Assembly: GCF_900172275.1 (NCBI RefSeq)
Contig: NZ_FWFT01000004.1
Location: 124,001 to 188,000, forward strand
DNA length: 64,000 nt
Reading direction: 5' to 3'
From: Pseudooctadecabacter jejudonensis
Lineage (GTDB): Bacteria > Pseudomonadota > Alphaproteobacteria > Rhodobacterales > Rhodobacteraceae
This document shows, in pieces, positions 35,581 to 44,703 of the stretch. Made by a program: the position numbers and the translations under genes. How positions within the stretch are numbered: position 1 is the first letter of the stretch; each line of letters starts with the position of its first letter. The notes under the pieces were generated by a model that saw only the letters and a list, made by a program, of their open reading frames with translations, was not told the origin of the DNA and ran no database searches.

Positions 35581-35609
35581 TAGTTAGGAAAGTGACGTGG
35601 GCCTGTCAA
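35581..35609 (-). promoter_or_regulatory. Predicted sigma70 promoter of groESL
   Basis: Minus strand TTGACA, 17-bp spacer, TAACTA, ending eight bases before CIRCE. Confidence 0.8.
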
Positions 35610-35649
35610 CAACCTAACGTCAAGAATCTGAATAAGATGCGCAGGTCGG

Positions 35650-37701
35650 TCAGGACGCCTTCGACGCGACATCCGTGGAGTGCAACACCTCTCCCGACAC
35701 GACCTGCTGCAACTGCTCGTGTGACAGCGGAAGGCCGAAATAAAATCCTTGAACGGACGCGCAATTCTCAGCCCGCAAGAACTCCAAATCGCTTTCGTCT
35801 TCAACGCCTTCGGCCAGAACTGGAATTTTCAATGCGTGCCCCAACAAAAGCGTCGAGCGCACAATCGCGGCCCGTTGTTCGTCGGAATGGGCGGCATTCA
35901 CGAAACTGCGGTCGATCTTGATTTTGTCAAAGGGAAACGCCTGAAGCGACGCCAAGGACGAATACCCGGTGCCGAAGTCATCCATAGCGATCCGAATGCC
36001 CATCGCCTTCAGTTCCGTCATCACGCGCAGGGTATTTTCAGGATCATTGATCATTCCCGCCTCGGTGATCTCAAGTTCCAACCGCGCTGGATCAAGACCG
36101 GTTTTGTCCAAAGTCATCGCCACTTGATCAACAAAAGATGGCTGGACCAGCTGTTGCGGGGCCACGTTCACAGCGATACTATAGGGTTTCGTCCATTTGG
36201 CGGCCTCTTCGCAGGCGGTATTGAGCACCCAAAGACCGATGCCGCGGATCAAACCGGTCTCTTCAGCCAATGGAATGAAGTCATCCGGCGCGATCAGACC
36301 CTTTTCGGGATGTCGCCATCGAATAAGGGCTTCAAACCCCTCCGGCTCCAACGTAGACATGGCGTTCTGGATTTGGTAATTCAATTCAAAGTGCCCAACT
36401 TCAAGCGCAGTGCGCAAATCAGCGATCATTGCAATGCGGGCATGGCTCGCCTTCGCCATCGCCTCGTCGAACATCGCCAAGTAGATATCCGGCTGGGATT
36501 TGGCGTGATACATGGCCATGTCGGACTTTTTCATCAGATCTTCGATGTCGCGCCCGTCCTCAATAGAGGTTGCCGCGCCAATCGATATCCCCACACTGAA
36601 CACGCCCGCCGACACTTCGATGGGTTCCATCAGAACGCCATTCAATCGATCAGCCATCGCGACAACCTGATCGACACGTTGGAAATTCCATTTGATGATG
36701 ACGAATTCATCCCCTCCGTAACGGGCTACAAATTCCGCAGGGCCCAATGTCTCCGCCAGACGGGCGGCGATGGAGCACAGAATTTCGTCGCCAACTGCAT
36801 GACCTTGCGAGTCGTTGATGTGTTTGAAGTTGTCGAGGTCAAAGGTCAGAACTGCCACACGCATGGTGGTGTCCTCTGCAAGCTGGCGACCAAGTTTTGC
36901 CATCACCGATTTTAACTGTATCCGGTTTGGCAAACCCGTCAGCGGATCCTTCAAAACGGCCTCCCGCATGCGGCCGATATTTTCCGTATCGATGCCAAAT
37001 GAAAAATACCCCACAAGATAAAGAACCGTTGCGACCGAAACCACAAAGATCGCAAAGACCTGATCTGACACCAGTTGCTCTGGAACGGGCACACCAGAGT
37101 CGAGCGCGATGGTAAACGCGGTCATCCCCGTAAAGTGCATCGCACAAATCGCAAGGATAATCAGCGCGATGGCGCCCGAACGGCAATAGCGGGTGTAGGG
37201 ATAAAGGATGCGGTGGTACCCCATAACACCCAGCACCGTGCCCGCGACGACAGACCAAAGCACACGATCGGCCTCCCACAAGATGTGGCCCGGCAAAATC
37301 ACGGCATTCATCCCAGTGTAGTGCATCGTGGCAACTGTCAGCCCAAAAAGCGCGCCAGGCAGCACCACCCTCATCCAGCCGCGGCAATACGCCAATGCGA
37401 CACAACTGATCAGCAGTCCCACGGCCGCAATCAGCAGCGATTTGATGGTCAAAACAGGATCATAGACATGCTGCACCCCTGGGTCATAGGCCAGCATCGA
37501 CAGGAAATGTGTCGACCAGATCGTTGCCCCACCAATAATGCTGGCCAAGGCCAGATACAGGACCTGATGACGCCCTTCGGATCGTACCATGCGCCGCAGC
37601 AACAGGACGAAAATGATGGATCCGGTCAAACAACTGGCCACTGCAAATGCCAAAAGGCCGAAATGATGGTCCTGCGTGATGCAGGCATAGATCCGATACA
37701 T
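35650..37701 (-). CDS. MHYT-GGDEF-EAL membrane c-di-GMP enzyme
   Basis: 683 residues. The N-terminal third has about seven membrane helices with MHYT motifs: WSTHFLSM, VATMHYTGM and CAMHFTGM, the putative gas or copper sensor. The GGDEF domain (about 255-415) has DPLTGLPNR, FDLDNFKHINDSQGHAVGDE and RYGGDEF. The EAL domain (about 430-670) has FEALIRWRHP, LELEITE, DDFGTGYSSL, KIDRSFV and AEGVE. Both catalytic sets look intact, so it could make and break c-di-GMP. It sits alone beside groESL. Confidence 0.95.
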   Translation of the reverse strand: MYRIYACITQDHHFGLLAFAVASCLTGSIIFVLLLRRMVRSEGRHQVLYLALASIIGGATIWSTHFLSMLAYDPGVQHVYDPVLTIKSLLIAAVGLLISCVALAYCRGWMRVVLPGALFGLTVATMHYTGMNAVILPGHILWEADRVLWSVVAGTVLGVMGYHRILYPYTRYCRSGAIALIILAICAMHFTGMTAFTIALDSGVPVPEQLVSDQVFAIFVVSVATVLYLVGYFSFGIDTENIGRMREAVLKDPLTGLPNRIQLKSVMAKLGRQLAEDTTMRVAVLTFDLDNFKHINDSQGHAVGDEILCSIAARLAETLGPAEFVARYGGDEFVIIKWNFQRVDQVVAMADRLNGVLMEPIEVSAGVFSVGISIGAATSIEDGRDIEDLMKKSDMAMYHAKSQPDIYLAMFDEAMAKASHARIAMIADLRTALEVGHFELNYQIQNAMSTLEPEGFEALIRWRHPEKGLIAPDDFIPLAEETGLIRGIGLWVLNTACEEAAKWTKPYSIAVNVAPQQLVQPSFVDQVAMTLDKTGLDPARLELEITEAGMINDPENTLRVMTELKAMGIRIAMDDFGTGYSSLASLQAFPFDKIKIDRSFVNAAHSDEQRAAIVRSTLLLGHALKIPVLAEGVEDESDLEFLRAENCASVQGFYFGLPLSHEQLQQVVSGEVLHSTDVASKAS

Positions 37702-38111
37702 GCTTGATCCGTTCTGTTCCCGTCTTACGTCTCTTTAGACGCTCATCCTTAATGAGGCCTTAGCGGCGGCGGCCCAAATAGGCTGCATTCGAAGCATTTC
37801 TGGATGGATCCTCAAACAGCCCGACACCAGCTCAGAGTGTTGCGCATGAGGCGCCCGAAATGATCTGTTCAGTCCTAAAAACATATCACTCAGTAACTTT
37901 CCGCCTTTCTTCAAAGTGTCATAAAATAAGGCTTGATCGGGTGTGGAGTCGCCCGCACACCACCGCCACCTAAGAAGGAGACGCGATATGATGATAGGAG
38001 TATTTGCCCGAGCCTGCTGATGCAGCCCCGTCGGTCGCGCGGCGCGCTTTGCGCCTTGTCTTTCCCTCAAACTTCACCCGTTTTTGGACCTCTTTCTTCA
38101 GGAAAACACAC
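37702..38111. other. 410-bp region before the 98-residue gene
   Basis: Only a short leader ORF with a strong ribosome site (37988-38020) is supported. A hairpin GGTGTG/CACACC (37940-37961) precedes it and a GGCGCG-rich hairpin follows near 38040. A minus-strand frame of 111 codons at 37735-38070 shows no coding features. Confidence 0.5.
37988..38020 (+). CDS. Possible 10-residue leader peptide
   Basis: MMIGVFARAC with a near-ideal Shine-Dalgarno, AAGAAGGAG eight bases before the ATG. It ends 91 bases before the 98-residue gene. Such a strong site for so short an ORF suggests a translated leader; what it senses is unknown. Confidence 0.45.
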   Translation: MMIGVFARAC

Positions 38112-38408
38112 ATGCAAAATCTGTTCTATATCCCGCCCCATCACCCGCAGGACAGTCACCCACGCCCCCTTGGCGTGCGGTCTGTGGTCAAACGCAACAG
38201 CCCGACGCGGCTCGATCTGGCCGCTCCGCATACGGCCCTCGACATGGGGTTGGTGACGCACGGCGATATCGCGCCCGAGCCTGTCTTGGCCCCCGTCTAT
38301 ACCGTCCCATCCCGCACGGGTCTGCGGACAAAACTTGGCCGCTGGATCGTGCGGTTTGGTGAAAAGATCGCGGGTGAAACCGCGCCCCCCTTAGGCCAAC
38401 CCGTCTGA
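38112..38408 (+). CDS. Small protein of unknown function, with terminal hairpin
   Basis: 98 residues, MQNLFYIPPHHPQDSHPRPL. Rich in Pro, Arg and His; no membrane segment or known domain. ATG 38112 has CAGGA eight bases upstream; earlier in-frame codons belong to the leader region. Its last codons (PPLGQPV and stop) lie inside the left arm of a 23-bp perfect inverted repeat. Function unknown; moderately sure it is expressed because of the ribosome site and leader. Confidence 0.55.
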   Translation: MQNLFYIPPHHPQDSHPRPLGVRSVVKRNSPTRLDLAAPHTALDMGLVTHGDIAPEPVLAPVYTVPSRTGLRTKLGRWIVRFGEKIAGETAPPLGQPV

Positions 38409-38434
38409 CCGGACGGGTTGGCCTAAGGGGGGCG
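38383..38434. terminator. 23-bp perfect inverted repeat at the gene end
   Basis: Arms of 23 bases (38383-38405 and 38412-38434), loop TGACCG, covering the stop codon at 38406. The arms begin CGCCCCCCTTAGGCC. No T-run follows, so it is a stable 3' hairpin rather than a standard terminator. Confidence 0.75.
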
Positions 38435-38497
38435 TCATCTGCATTGCGCCCCGCCCGCAGGCGTCTACATTAGGGGCAACTGAATAAGGTCTGCCCC

Positions 38498-39493
38498 ATG
38501 CTCCGTCTGTTCAAACTTGCCCTCATTGCGATGTGCCTGCCCGCTGCGGCACAGGCCCAATGCACGGGCCCCAGCTTTGCCGACACCCTTTCGCCCGCCC
38601 AACAGGCCGATTTGGACCAACGTGCGGCGGACACCGCCTATGGCACCGGCCTCATCTGGCAGGCCGAAAAGGACGGCACAACCCTGATCATCGCAGGCAC
38701 CATGCACCTGCCCGATCCGCGCCACGCCACCCTGCGCGACCGTCTGCGCCCCGCGCTTGAGGCGGCTGACCTGCTGCTGGTGGAAGCCACGCTGCAAGAC
38801 CAGACAAACATGCAGCTTTATATGGCCGAAAACCCCGATCTGATGGCCATCACCGACGGTCCCACCCTGCCCGAGGCCCTGCCCCCAGACACATGGGACG
38901 CCATCGTAGAAGCCGCCGCCGCGCGGTCCATCCCCGGCTTTATGGCCGCCAAAATGCAGCCGTGGTTTCTGGCCATGACCTTGGCCATGCCCCCCTGCGC
39001 CGTGATGCAAATGGCGCGCGGCGAAGGCGGCTTGGATGCGCTTTTGATGCAGGATGCCGCATCCTTGGGCCTGCCCACCGCCCCGCTTGAGCCATGGGAG
39101 GACATGTTCGCCCTGCTGTCCGGCGGCACCTTTGAGGACCAGATTGAAGCCCTGCAATTGGCCCTGTTCGACCCCGCCGATCAAAACGCGCTGATCGTTG
39201 CCCTGACAGAGTTCTATTTCAGCGAGCAGACGGCGCTCAGCTGGCACATCAACAGCTTTACCCAGGATCTGATCGACGGCCTTGATCCGGCGACGTTTGA
39301 GGCCCAAATGACCCAGCTTGAAGAAGACCTGCTGTTCGCGCGCAACGCCAACTGGATCCCCGTGATCGAGGCGGCGGCTACACAACACGACAAGATCGTC
39401 GTAGCCTTTGGCGCAGCCCATCTGATCACAGACCGCGGCGTGTTGGCCCTGCTGGCCCAGCGCGGCTGGCACATTACACGGCAGACGCCCTAA
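38498..39493 (+). CDS. TraB/GumN family secreted protein
   Basis: 331 residues with a Sec signal peptide (LFKLALIAMCLPAAAQAQC). Two conserved motifs of the TraB/GumN/Tiki family are present: IIAGTMHLPDPRH near the N-terminus and IVVAFGAAHLITDRGVLALL near the C-terminus, carrying the putative metal-binding GxxH pairs. Family members are thought to be metalloproteases in the periplasm; the substrate is unknown. The stop overlaps the next gene's stop by four bases (convergent). Confidence 0.9.
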   Translation: MLRLFKLALIAMCLPAAAQAQCTGPSFADTLSPAQQADLDQRAADTAYGTGLIWQAEKDGTTLIIAGTMHLPDPRHATLRDRLRPALEAADLLLVEATLQDQTNMQLYMAENPDLMAITDGPTLPEALPPDTWDAIVEAAAARSIPGFMAAKMQPWFLAMTLAMPPCAVMQMARGEGGLDALLMQDAASLGLPTAPLEPWEDMFALLSGGTFEDQIEALQLALFDPADQNALIVALTEFYFSEQTALSWHINSFTQDLIDGLDPATFEAQMTQLEEDLLFARNANWIPVIEAAATQHDKIVVAFGAAHLITDRGVLALLAQRGWHITRQTP

Positions 39494-40137
39494 ACATCAC
39501 CCCAATCGCCCAGTCCCTTGCGGCCTGCAGCACTCAGCCGGTAAACGCCCGTTTCGACCTTCTCGAACCATCCGTAATGATCGTCGCGCATGATCCGCGT
39601 GGCCTGCGGCACCTCCGCCCATTCCGCGACCTTTGACCCTTTGCTCGCCCCGTGAACCGCCAAAAACCGCGCGCATTTCAGCGCATCCTGACGGTATCCC
39701 GTCACGATCCCGTGCCGCGTGGCCCCGCCTGCATTTGGGTCGCCCTCCAGCCGGTCAAATGCGCGCAGCAGCTGGGTTTTCTTCTTCTTGATCTGACGTG
39801 CCGCATAGGGGCCGGGATCGGCCAGAACCTCGACAAATCCGTCGCGCGTCCGGACGGTCAGCACGCCCAGCCCCAACCGCCGCGCCAGTTTGACGTTGTT
39901 GCGCAACGCCTTGGTCTTGCCGCCCGCAGGCACCGCAACATAAACGTCTTCCGTCACCACCAGCCGGTCCATCGCCTGATGGAACAGCGCCAGCGAAAAT
40001 CCCAGCTTCAACTCGACAATCACAACGGCGTCGCCGCGCACACCGACCACATCGGCCGCCCCAACCTCGCCCTTCACGTCATAGCCCTGACGTTGCAAAT
40101 GGGCCTTCACGGGCGCGTAAAGATCGGCTTCTTTCAT
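39490..40137 (-). CDS. DUF2161 PD-(D/E)XK phosphodiesterase-like protein
   Basis: 215 residues from MKEADLYAPVKAHLQRQGYD. The nuclease-like core is visible as VKGEVGAADVVGVRGDAVVI followed by VELKLGFSLALFHQAMDRL, giving E, D and ELK of a PD-(D/E)XK site, and VYVAVPAG. The C-terminal third looks like a DNA-binding winged helix (GWFEKVETGVYRLSAAGRKG). DUF2161 proteins are predicted DNases of unknown role. It is convergent with TraB/GumN. Confidence 0.85.
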   Translation of the reverse strand: MKEADLYAPVKAHLQRQGYDVKGEVGAADVVGVRGDAVVIVELKLGFSLALFHQAMDRLVVTEDVYVAVPAGGKTKALRNNVKLARRLGLGVLTVRTRDGFVEVLADPGPYAARQIKKKKTQLLRAFDRLEGDPNAGGATRHGIVTGYRQDALKCARFLAVHGASKGSKVAEWAEVPQATRIMRDDHYGWFEKVETGVYRLSAAGRKGLGDWGDV

Positions 40138-40416
40138 GGGCTGCACCTTGCGCAAAGGACAGCGCGTCTTCAAGGGCTGCCAACCACATCGCCCGTCACG
40201 CGCGGGGCCCCACCCGAAGGGGCGGGGTTAAGGCGTGCGTGTCCGTTGTCAGTTCACTCAACATGGGATGGTCCGATGCAAGCAAAAGAACTCCGAACCG
40301 TCAAATCACCGCCGCAAGGCAGCCTTGGTCCCCTGTGCGAAGGGATGGGGGTGACAGCCCGCACACCCAGCCCTATAACGCGCGCAAATTCGCAATTGCA
40401 AAAGGTCATTCCTCCC

Positions 40417-41334
40417 ATGACAACGCTCGTTTTCGGCCACAAGGCCCCCGACACCGACAGCCTCGGCTCCGCCCTCATCTGGGCGTGGTTCCTGAACCAC
40501 ACCGGCACAGATGCCGCCGCCCGCCTGCTTGGCACCCCCAACACCGAAGCGGCCTTCGTCGCCAAACGCTGGGGCTTTGATGAACCGCAGATCATCGCAG
40601 ACGTCGAAGACGATCAGGATTGCGTCATCGTCGACACCAACAACCCGGCAGAGCTGCCCGCAAACATCAACAACGCCAACGTCACCGCCATCATCGACCA
40701 CCACAAGCTGGTCGGCGGCCTTGAAACCAAAGGCCCCATCGACATCACCGTGCGTCCCTTGGCCTGCACGGCAACCATCATGTACGACCTGATGGGCGAT
40801 CACGCGGCCCATATGCCTGACGCCGTCAAAGGCCTGATGTTGTCCTGCATCCTGTCTGACACGTTGGAATTCCGCAGCCCCACCACCACCGACCGCGACC
40901 GTGATCTGGCCGTTGCCCTGGCCGGTCAGCTGGGCCTCGCGATCCCCGACTACGCAGGCGAAATGTTTGCCGCCAAATCCGACGTCTCGGCCTTTTCCGA
41001 CGCAGAGCTTTTGCGCATGGACAGCAAGGAATACGAAGTCGACGGCACCAAATTCCGCGTCTCCGTTCTGGAAACCACGGCCCCCGCCATCGTGCTGGAC
41101 CGCAAGGCCTCCATCATGGAAACCATGACATCGGTGGCCTCAGAAGACGGCGTTGATCAGGTGCTGCTGTTCGTGGTCGACATCCTCAACGAAGAAGCCA
41201 CGATGCTGATCCCCAACGACCTGACCAAAGGCGTGGCCGAAAAATCCTTCGGCGCGACTGTCACAGGCGACGCGGTCGTGCTGCCCGGCATCATGTCGCG
41301 CAAAAAGCAGATCATCCCTGCCCTGAAGGTCTGA
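40417..41334 (+). CDS. ppaC: Manganese-dependent inorganic pyrophosphatase (family II)
   Basis: 305 residues from MTTLVFGHKAPDTDSLGSAL. The DHH-family metal motifs are present: GHKAPDTDS, IVDTNNPAEL, AIIDHHKLVGG and the DHHA2 region LPGIMSRKKQIIPAL with the conserved SRKKQ. It hydrolyses pyrophosphate in the cytoplasm. AAAGG lies about 12 bases before the ATG. The long frame that reaches back to 39652 crosses the DUF2161 gene and is not used. A clean terminator follows. Confidence 0.95.
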   Translation: MTTLVFGHKAPDTDSLGSALIWAWFLNHTGTDAAARLLGTPNTEAAFVAKRWGFDEPQIIADVEDDQDCVIVDTNNPAELPANINNANVTAIIDHHKLVGGLETKGPIDITVRPLACTATIMYDLMGDHAAHMPDAVKGLMLSCILSDTLEFRSPTTTDRDRDLAVALAGQLGLAIPDYAGEMFAAKSDVSAFSDAELLRMDSKEYEVDGTKFRVSVLETTAPAIVLDRKASIMETMTSVASEDGVDQVLLFVVDILNEEATMLIPNDLTKGVAEKSFGATVTGDAVVLPGIMSRKKQIIPALKV

Positions 41335-41355
41335 TCCGACCCAAATCCAAACACC

Positions 41356-41388
41356 AAACCCGCGCCCCCACCTGGCGCGGGTTTTTTT
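41356..41388 (+). terminator. Terminator after ppaC
   Basis: AAACCCGCGCC-CCCACCT-GGCGCGGGTTT followed by a run of T. Confidence 0.93.
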
Positions 41389-41493
41389 CATGCCCGTTAA
41401 AAAATCAAACGCACGTGAAACTCACGACACGTTCATTTCGTTCCTTTCTGCAAGCTGCCTAAAACTGCAGCACATGTTTGAAAGGACGACCTC

Positions 41494-42351
41494 ATGTTGA
41501 AATTCACCCTCCCCCTCGCCACATCCGCGATCCTCGCCTCCTCCAGCGCTATGGCCGACGGCCACGCGGCCCTGATGGGCTACGCTCTTGCGGGCGACGG
41601 ACAAACACTTGTGACCATGGCCAGCCTTGCGGCCCCAGAAGACGTGATGACCTTTGATCTGGCCAACACGGTCGACGCCATCGCCTATCGTCCTGTCACC
41701 GGTGACCTGCTGGGCTTTGCCAAATCCGGTGCGGTCTACACCATCGATCCCATGACAGGTGAGATGACAGACCTCAACGCCACCTTCATGGACGACGCCA
41801 TGATTGGCGAAGGTGCCGTGGCCTTTGATTTCAACAACGCCATCGACGCCGTGCGCGCCGTGGGCGCGGATGGCACCAACCTCGTCTACTTCCCCGAAGG
41901 CTTCGGCGACAACGATGAACGCGCAGGCTCCGTGCGCCGCTTCACCGATACATTCTACGTGGACGGCGACACTAATGCCGGAACCGAGCCGCTGATCTAC
42001 GCCAACGCCTACACCAACGCAATTTCCGGTGCGAAGGCCTCCAGCACATTCCAATATGCCCTCGACGCCCGCACCAACGCATTGGTGAGCCTGGCCAACA
42101 ACGCAGGTGAATTGACAACCGTGGGTGCCGTCACAATCGACGGGGCGGCGGCCGATCTGGTCAGCGCGGGTGGCTTTGACATCATCTCACCCGAAGAGGG
42201 CACCGATCTGGCCTTCGCCATCCTGCAACTGGACGGGTCCGACACCTCCGGCCTCTACGGCATCGACCTTGAAACAGGTGCGGCAACCTTGATGGCCGAT
42301 CTGGGTGCCACCGGCTTCACAGGCTTCGCTGTCTCTGCAGGCGGCATGTAA
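41494..42351 (+). CDS. Secreted DUF4394 protein
   Basis: 285 residues with a signal peptide (FTLPLATSAILASSSAMADG). The mature protein is a series of repeated beta blades typical of DUF4394: LGYALAGDGQTLVTM-like, VDAIAYRPVTGDLLGFAKSG, VGAVTIDGAAADLVSAGGFD and LYGIDLETGAATLMADLGA. It is acidic and Cys-poor, as expected for an exported protein. Function unknown. AAAGGACG precedes the ATG. A hairpin terminator follows. Confidence 0.85.
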   Translation: MLKFTLPLATSAILASSSAMADGHAALMGYALAGDGQTLVTMASLAAPEDVMTFDLANTVDAIAYRPVTGDLLGFAKSGAVYTIDPMTGEMTDLNATFMDDAMIGEGAVAFDFNNAIDAVRAVGADGTNLVYFPEGFGDNDERAGSVRRFTDTFYVDGDTNAGTEPLIYANAYTNAISGAKASSTFQYALDARTNALVSLANNAGELTTVGAVTIDGAAADLVSAGGFDIISPEEGTDLAFAILQLDGSDTSGLYGIDLETGAATLMADLGATGFTGFAVSAGGM

Positions 42352-42390
42352 TCCCCCGCCCCATCGGGGGAAAGGCCTTCGGGCCGCGGA

Positions 42391-42435
42391 CCCCGCCTTC
42401 ACCGTTCCAGTGCAGCGGTGGGGGCGGGGTTTTTT
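42391..42435 (+). terminator. Terminator after the DUF4394 gene
   Basis: Nested CCCCGCC ... GGCGGGG stem with inner CACCG/CGGTG pairing, then TTTTTT. Confidence 0.85.
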
Positions 42436-42547
42436 ATGCGCACACATCACTGCACGCCGCCCCCCTTGTGCTCCGCTCGGACCACGCGGCTGGGGGCTCC
42501 GCCCGTTCTCACCTGAAAACCGCCACCGGAGGTTTTCTTTTCCGTTT

Positions 42548-42574
42548 CGAACGCATTGGGTCAAAAATACCTTC
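42548..42574 (-). repeat. Dispersed 3' element, copy 7
   Basis: Minus strand AAGGTATTTTTGACCCAATG, downstream of the aldo/keto reductase and in its orientation, preceded by CCCTTCGGGCGG hairpin sequence. Confidence 0.55.
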
Positions 42575-42673
42575 CGCCCGAAGGGCATGTGGGACGCGCT
42601 ATGGGACGCGCTATGGGACGGGGGGCGGGGCGCCTTTGCGCACGCAAACAGCGTCGCCCCCGTCCAACATCCC

Positions 42674-43483
42674 TTACGCGACATCCCACGCAGGGCACCA
42701 CGGCCCATCCACCAACCGCAACTCGGCGTTCAAACTGTCAATGCGCGCCAGCTGATCCGGCGACAAATCAAGATCCTGCGCTGCAAAATTCTCGGCAATC
42801 CGTGCTGGCGCACCCGCCGAAGGGATGACCACATATCCTTTGGCCAACAGCCACGCCAACGCCACCTGCGACGCCGTGCCCCCGACCTGCCCGCCAATCT
42901 CGCGCAGCACCGGATCTTCCAACACCTTACCACGCGCCAGTGGCGAATACGCCGTCATGCGGATGCCGCGGGCCGTGCAATCATCGACGATGGGGCGGTT
43001 GTGCAGATACACATGCAGCTCAACCTGATTGACCAACAGCTTGCGATCGCCCAGCAACTCCACCGCGCGGGCGATATAGGGCTTGGTGAAATTCGACACG
43101 CCAATGGCATGGCACAGGCCCGCGTCATAGACCTCGGCGAACTGGGCCATGTAATCCTCGATATCATATTCGTCACCGATGGACGGATAATGCAGCAACA
43201 GCAAATCCACCGGTCCCACACCCAGCTTGTCCAACGAGGCTTCGACATGGGGCCGCACCTGGCCGGGCCCGAAACTTTCAGGGGCCACCTTGGTCGTCAC
43301 CCACAGCTGGTCCCGCGGCAGGCCGACGTCCGCAATCGCACTGCCCACGAATTCCTCATTGTCGTAGCCTTCCGCACAATCAAGATGCCGGTATCCGGCC
43401 TCCAACGCGGCGACCACCCCATCATAGGCGGCACTTTCGGGCCTGTTCCATGTCCCGTATCCGATTTGCGGAATATTTTTCAT
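42674..43483 (-). CDS. Aldo/keto reductase
   Basis: 269 residues from ATG 43483 with AGGAG upstream; a GTG directly before it is also in frame. The tetrad is complete (numbered with the extra Met): Asp36 and Tyr41 in HLDCAEGYDNEE, Lys66 in VTTKVAPES, His99 in LLLLHYPSI. The NADPH-binding part shows VIPSAGAPARIAENFAA. It reduces aldehydes or ketones; the substrate is unknown. It is flanked by copy 7 of the 3' element downstream. Confidence 0.93.
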   Translation of the reverse strand: MKNIPQIGYGTWNRPESAAYDGVVAALEAGYRHLDCAEGYDNEEFVGSAIADVGLPRDQLWVTTKVAPESFGPGQVRPHVEASLDKLGVGPVDLLLLHYPSIGDEYDIEDYMAQFAEVYDAGLCHAIGVSNFTKPYIARAVELLGDRKLLVNQVELHVYLHNRPIVDDCTARGIRMTAYSPLARGKVLEDPVLREIGGQVGGTASQVALAWLLAKGYVVIPSAGAPARIAENFAAQDLDLSPDQLARIDSLNAELRLVDGPWCPAWDVA

Positions 43484-43616
43484 CACATCGCTCCTGTTTG
43501 ACCATGCGAAGCCTTACGGCATTCGGCGCGCTTGCGACATGAACAAACTGGTGATCTGGCCAATTTTACGCCACCTTAACACTCTCGCACCCGCAGCATC
43601 ACGTTGCCCTGATCAT

Positions 43617-43660
43617 AGCCATACGCTAGCCATACGCCAGCCATACGCAAACCATACGCC
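43617..43660 (+). repeat. 11-bp tandem repeat, four copies
   Basis: AGCCATACGCN at 43617, 43628 and 43639, and AACCATACGCC at 43650, about 64 bases before the HAD gene. Confidence 0.9.
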
Positions 43661-43723
43661 CCCCAGCCGGCCCCAAACCGTCCTCAAACCGTCCCCTGAC
43701 CAGCCCGAAAGGCCCCTTGTCCC

Positions 43724-44599
43724 ATGTCCCAGATCGTCTCTACTTTTGCCGAGATTTCAGACCAATATGACGTGGCTTTTGTCGATCTGTGGGGGTGTAT
43801 GCACAACGGCATCACACCCTTTGCGGATGCCGTGGCCGCCATGAAGCACTACCGCGGGCGCGGCGGGGTCGTGATCTTGGTGACCAACTCCCCCCGCCCC
43901 TGGGACAGCGTGGCAACACAGATCACTGATATGGGGCTAGACCCTGACAGCTGGGACGCCATCGCGACGTCCGGCGACAGTGCGCGCGCGGCCATGTATC
44001 GCGGTATCGTGGGGGGCAAAATCTGGTTCATGGGCGAAACCCCGCGTGATGACGACTTCTTTAAACCTCTGAAAATCATCGAAAATCCTGTACAGATCGA
44101 AAAGGTCGCCCTGGAAGACGCCGAAGGCATCGTCTGCTGCGGCCCCTTCGACACACAGGCCGATCCATCGGTGAACCGCCCCGAATTTTTGTACGCGAAA
44201 CAAAAGGGCCTAAAGTTGCTGTGCGCCAACCCCGATATCATCGTCGATCGGGGCGAAACCCGCGAATGGTGTGCGGGGGCGCTGGCGGCCCTTTATACGG
44301 AAATGGGCGGGGAAAGCCTCTATTTCGGCAAACCCCATCCCCCCATTTACGACCTCGCCCGCCGCCGGTACGCTGCCTTAAACAATTCCATGCATGATCC
44401 GCGTATCATTGCCATCGGCGACGGGATTCGCACCGACATTCTGGGCGGCCAGATGGAAGACATCGACACCCTGTTCATCACCGGCGGCCTCGCCGCCACA
44501 GAGACCGCAACGGATGTTCAACCGGATGAGGGCAAGCTAAACGCCTATATCGAAACGGAAAAAGTGACACCAACCTATGCGATCGGCTTTCTGCGCTGA
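43724..44599 (+). CDS. HAD-superfamily class IIA hydrolase (TIGR01459-like)
   Basis: 291 residues. Motif I is VAFVDLWGCMHNG with the usual second Asp replaced by Trp-Gly, as in this subfamily; motif II is ILVTNSPRPWD; the C-terminal GKPHPPIYDLA and IIAIGDGIRTDILGGQ supply motifs III-IV. NagD-like phosphatases act on sugar or nucleotide phosphates; the substrate here is unknown. It is preceded by an 11-bp tandem repeat region. Confidence 0.85.
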   Translation: MSQIVSTFAEISDQYDVAFVDLWGCMHNGITPFADAVAAMKHYRGRGGVVILVTNSPRPWDSVATQITDMGLDPDSWDAIATSGDSARAAMYRGIVGGKIWFMGETPRDDDFFKPLKIIENPVQIEKVALEDAEGIVCCGPFDTQADPSVNRPEFLYAKQKGLKLLCANPDIIVDRGETREWCAGALAALYTEMGGESLYFGKPHPPIYDLARRRYAALNNSMHDPRIIAIGDGIRTDILGGQMEDIDTLFITGGLAATETATDVQPDEGKLNAYIETEKVTPTYAIGFLR

Positions 44600-44703
44600 C
44601 CGCGCGGTGCGCTAAGTTCTTGTTGACTCTTTCTGCATCCGCAAAGTAATAAAATTTCAACCTATGGCGTTTAGGTGATTTTTTGTTACCCAGAGGATCA
44701 GAC

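Noticed and set aside
37735-38070. 111-codon minus-strand frame
   Set aside because: No ribosome site or recognisable protein; it covers the leader region of the gene on the other strand.
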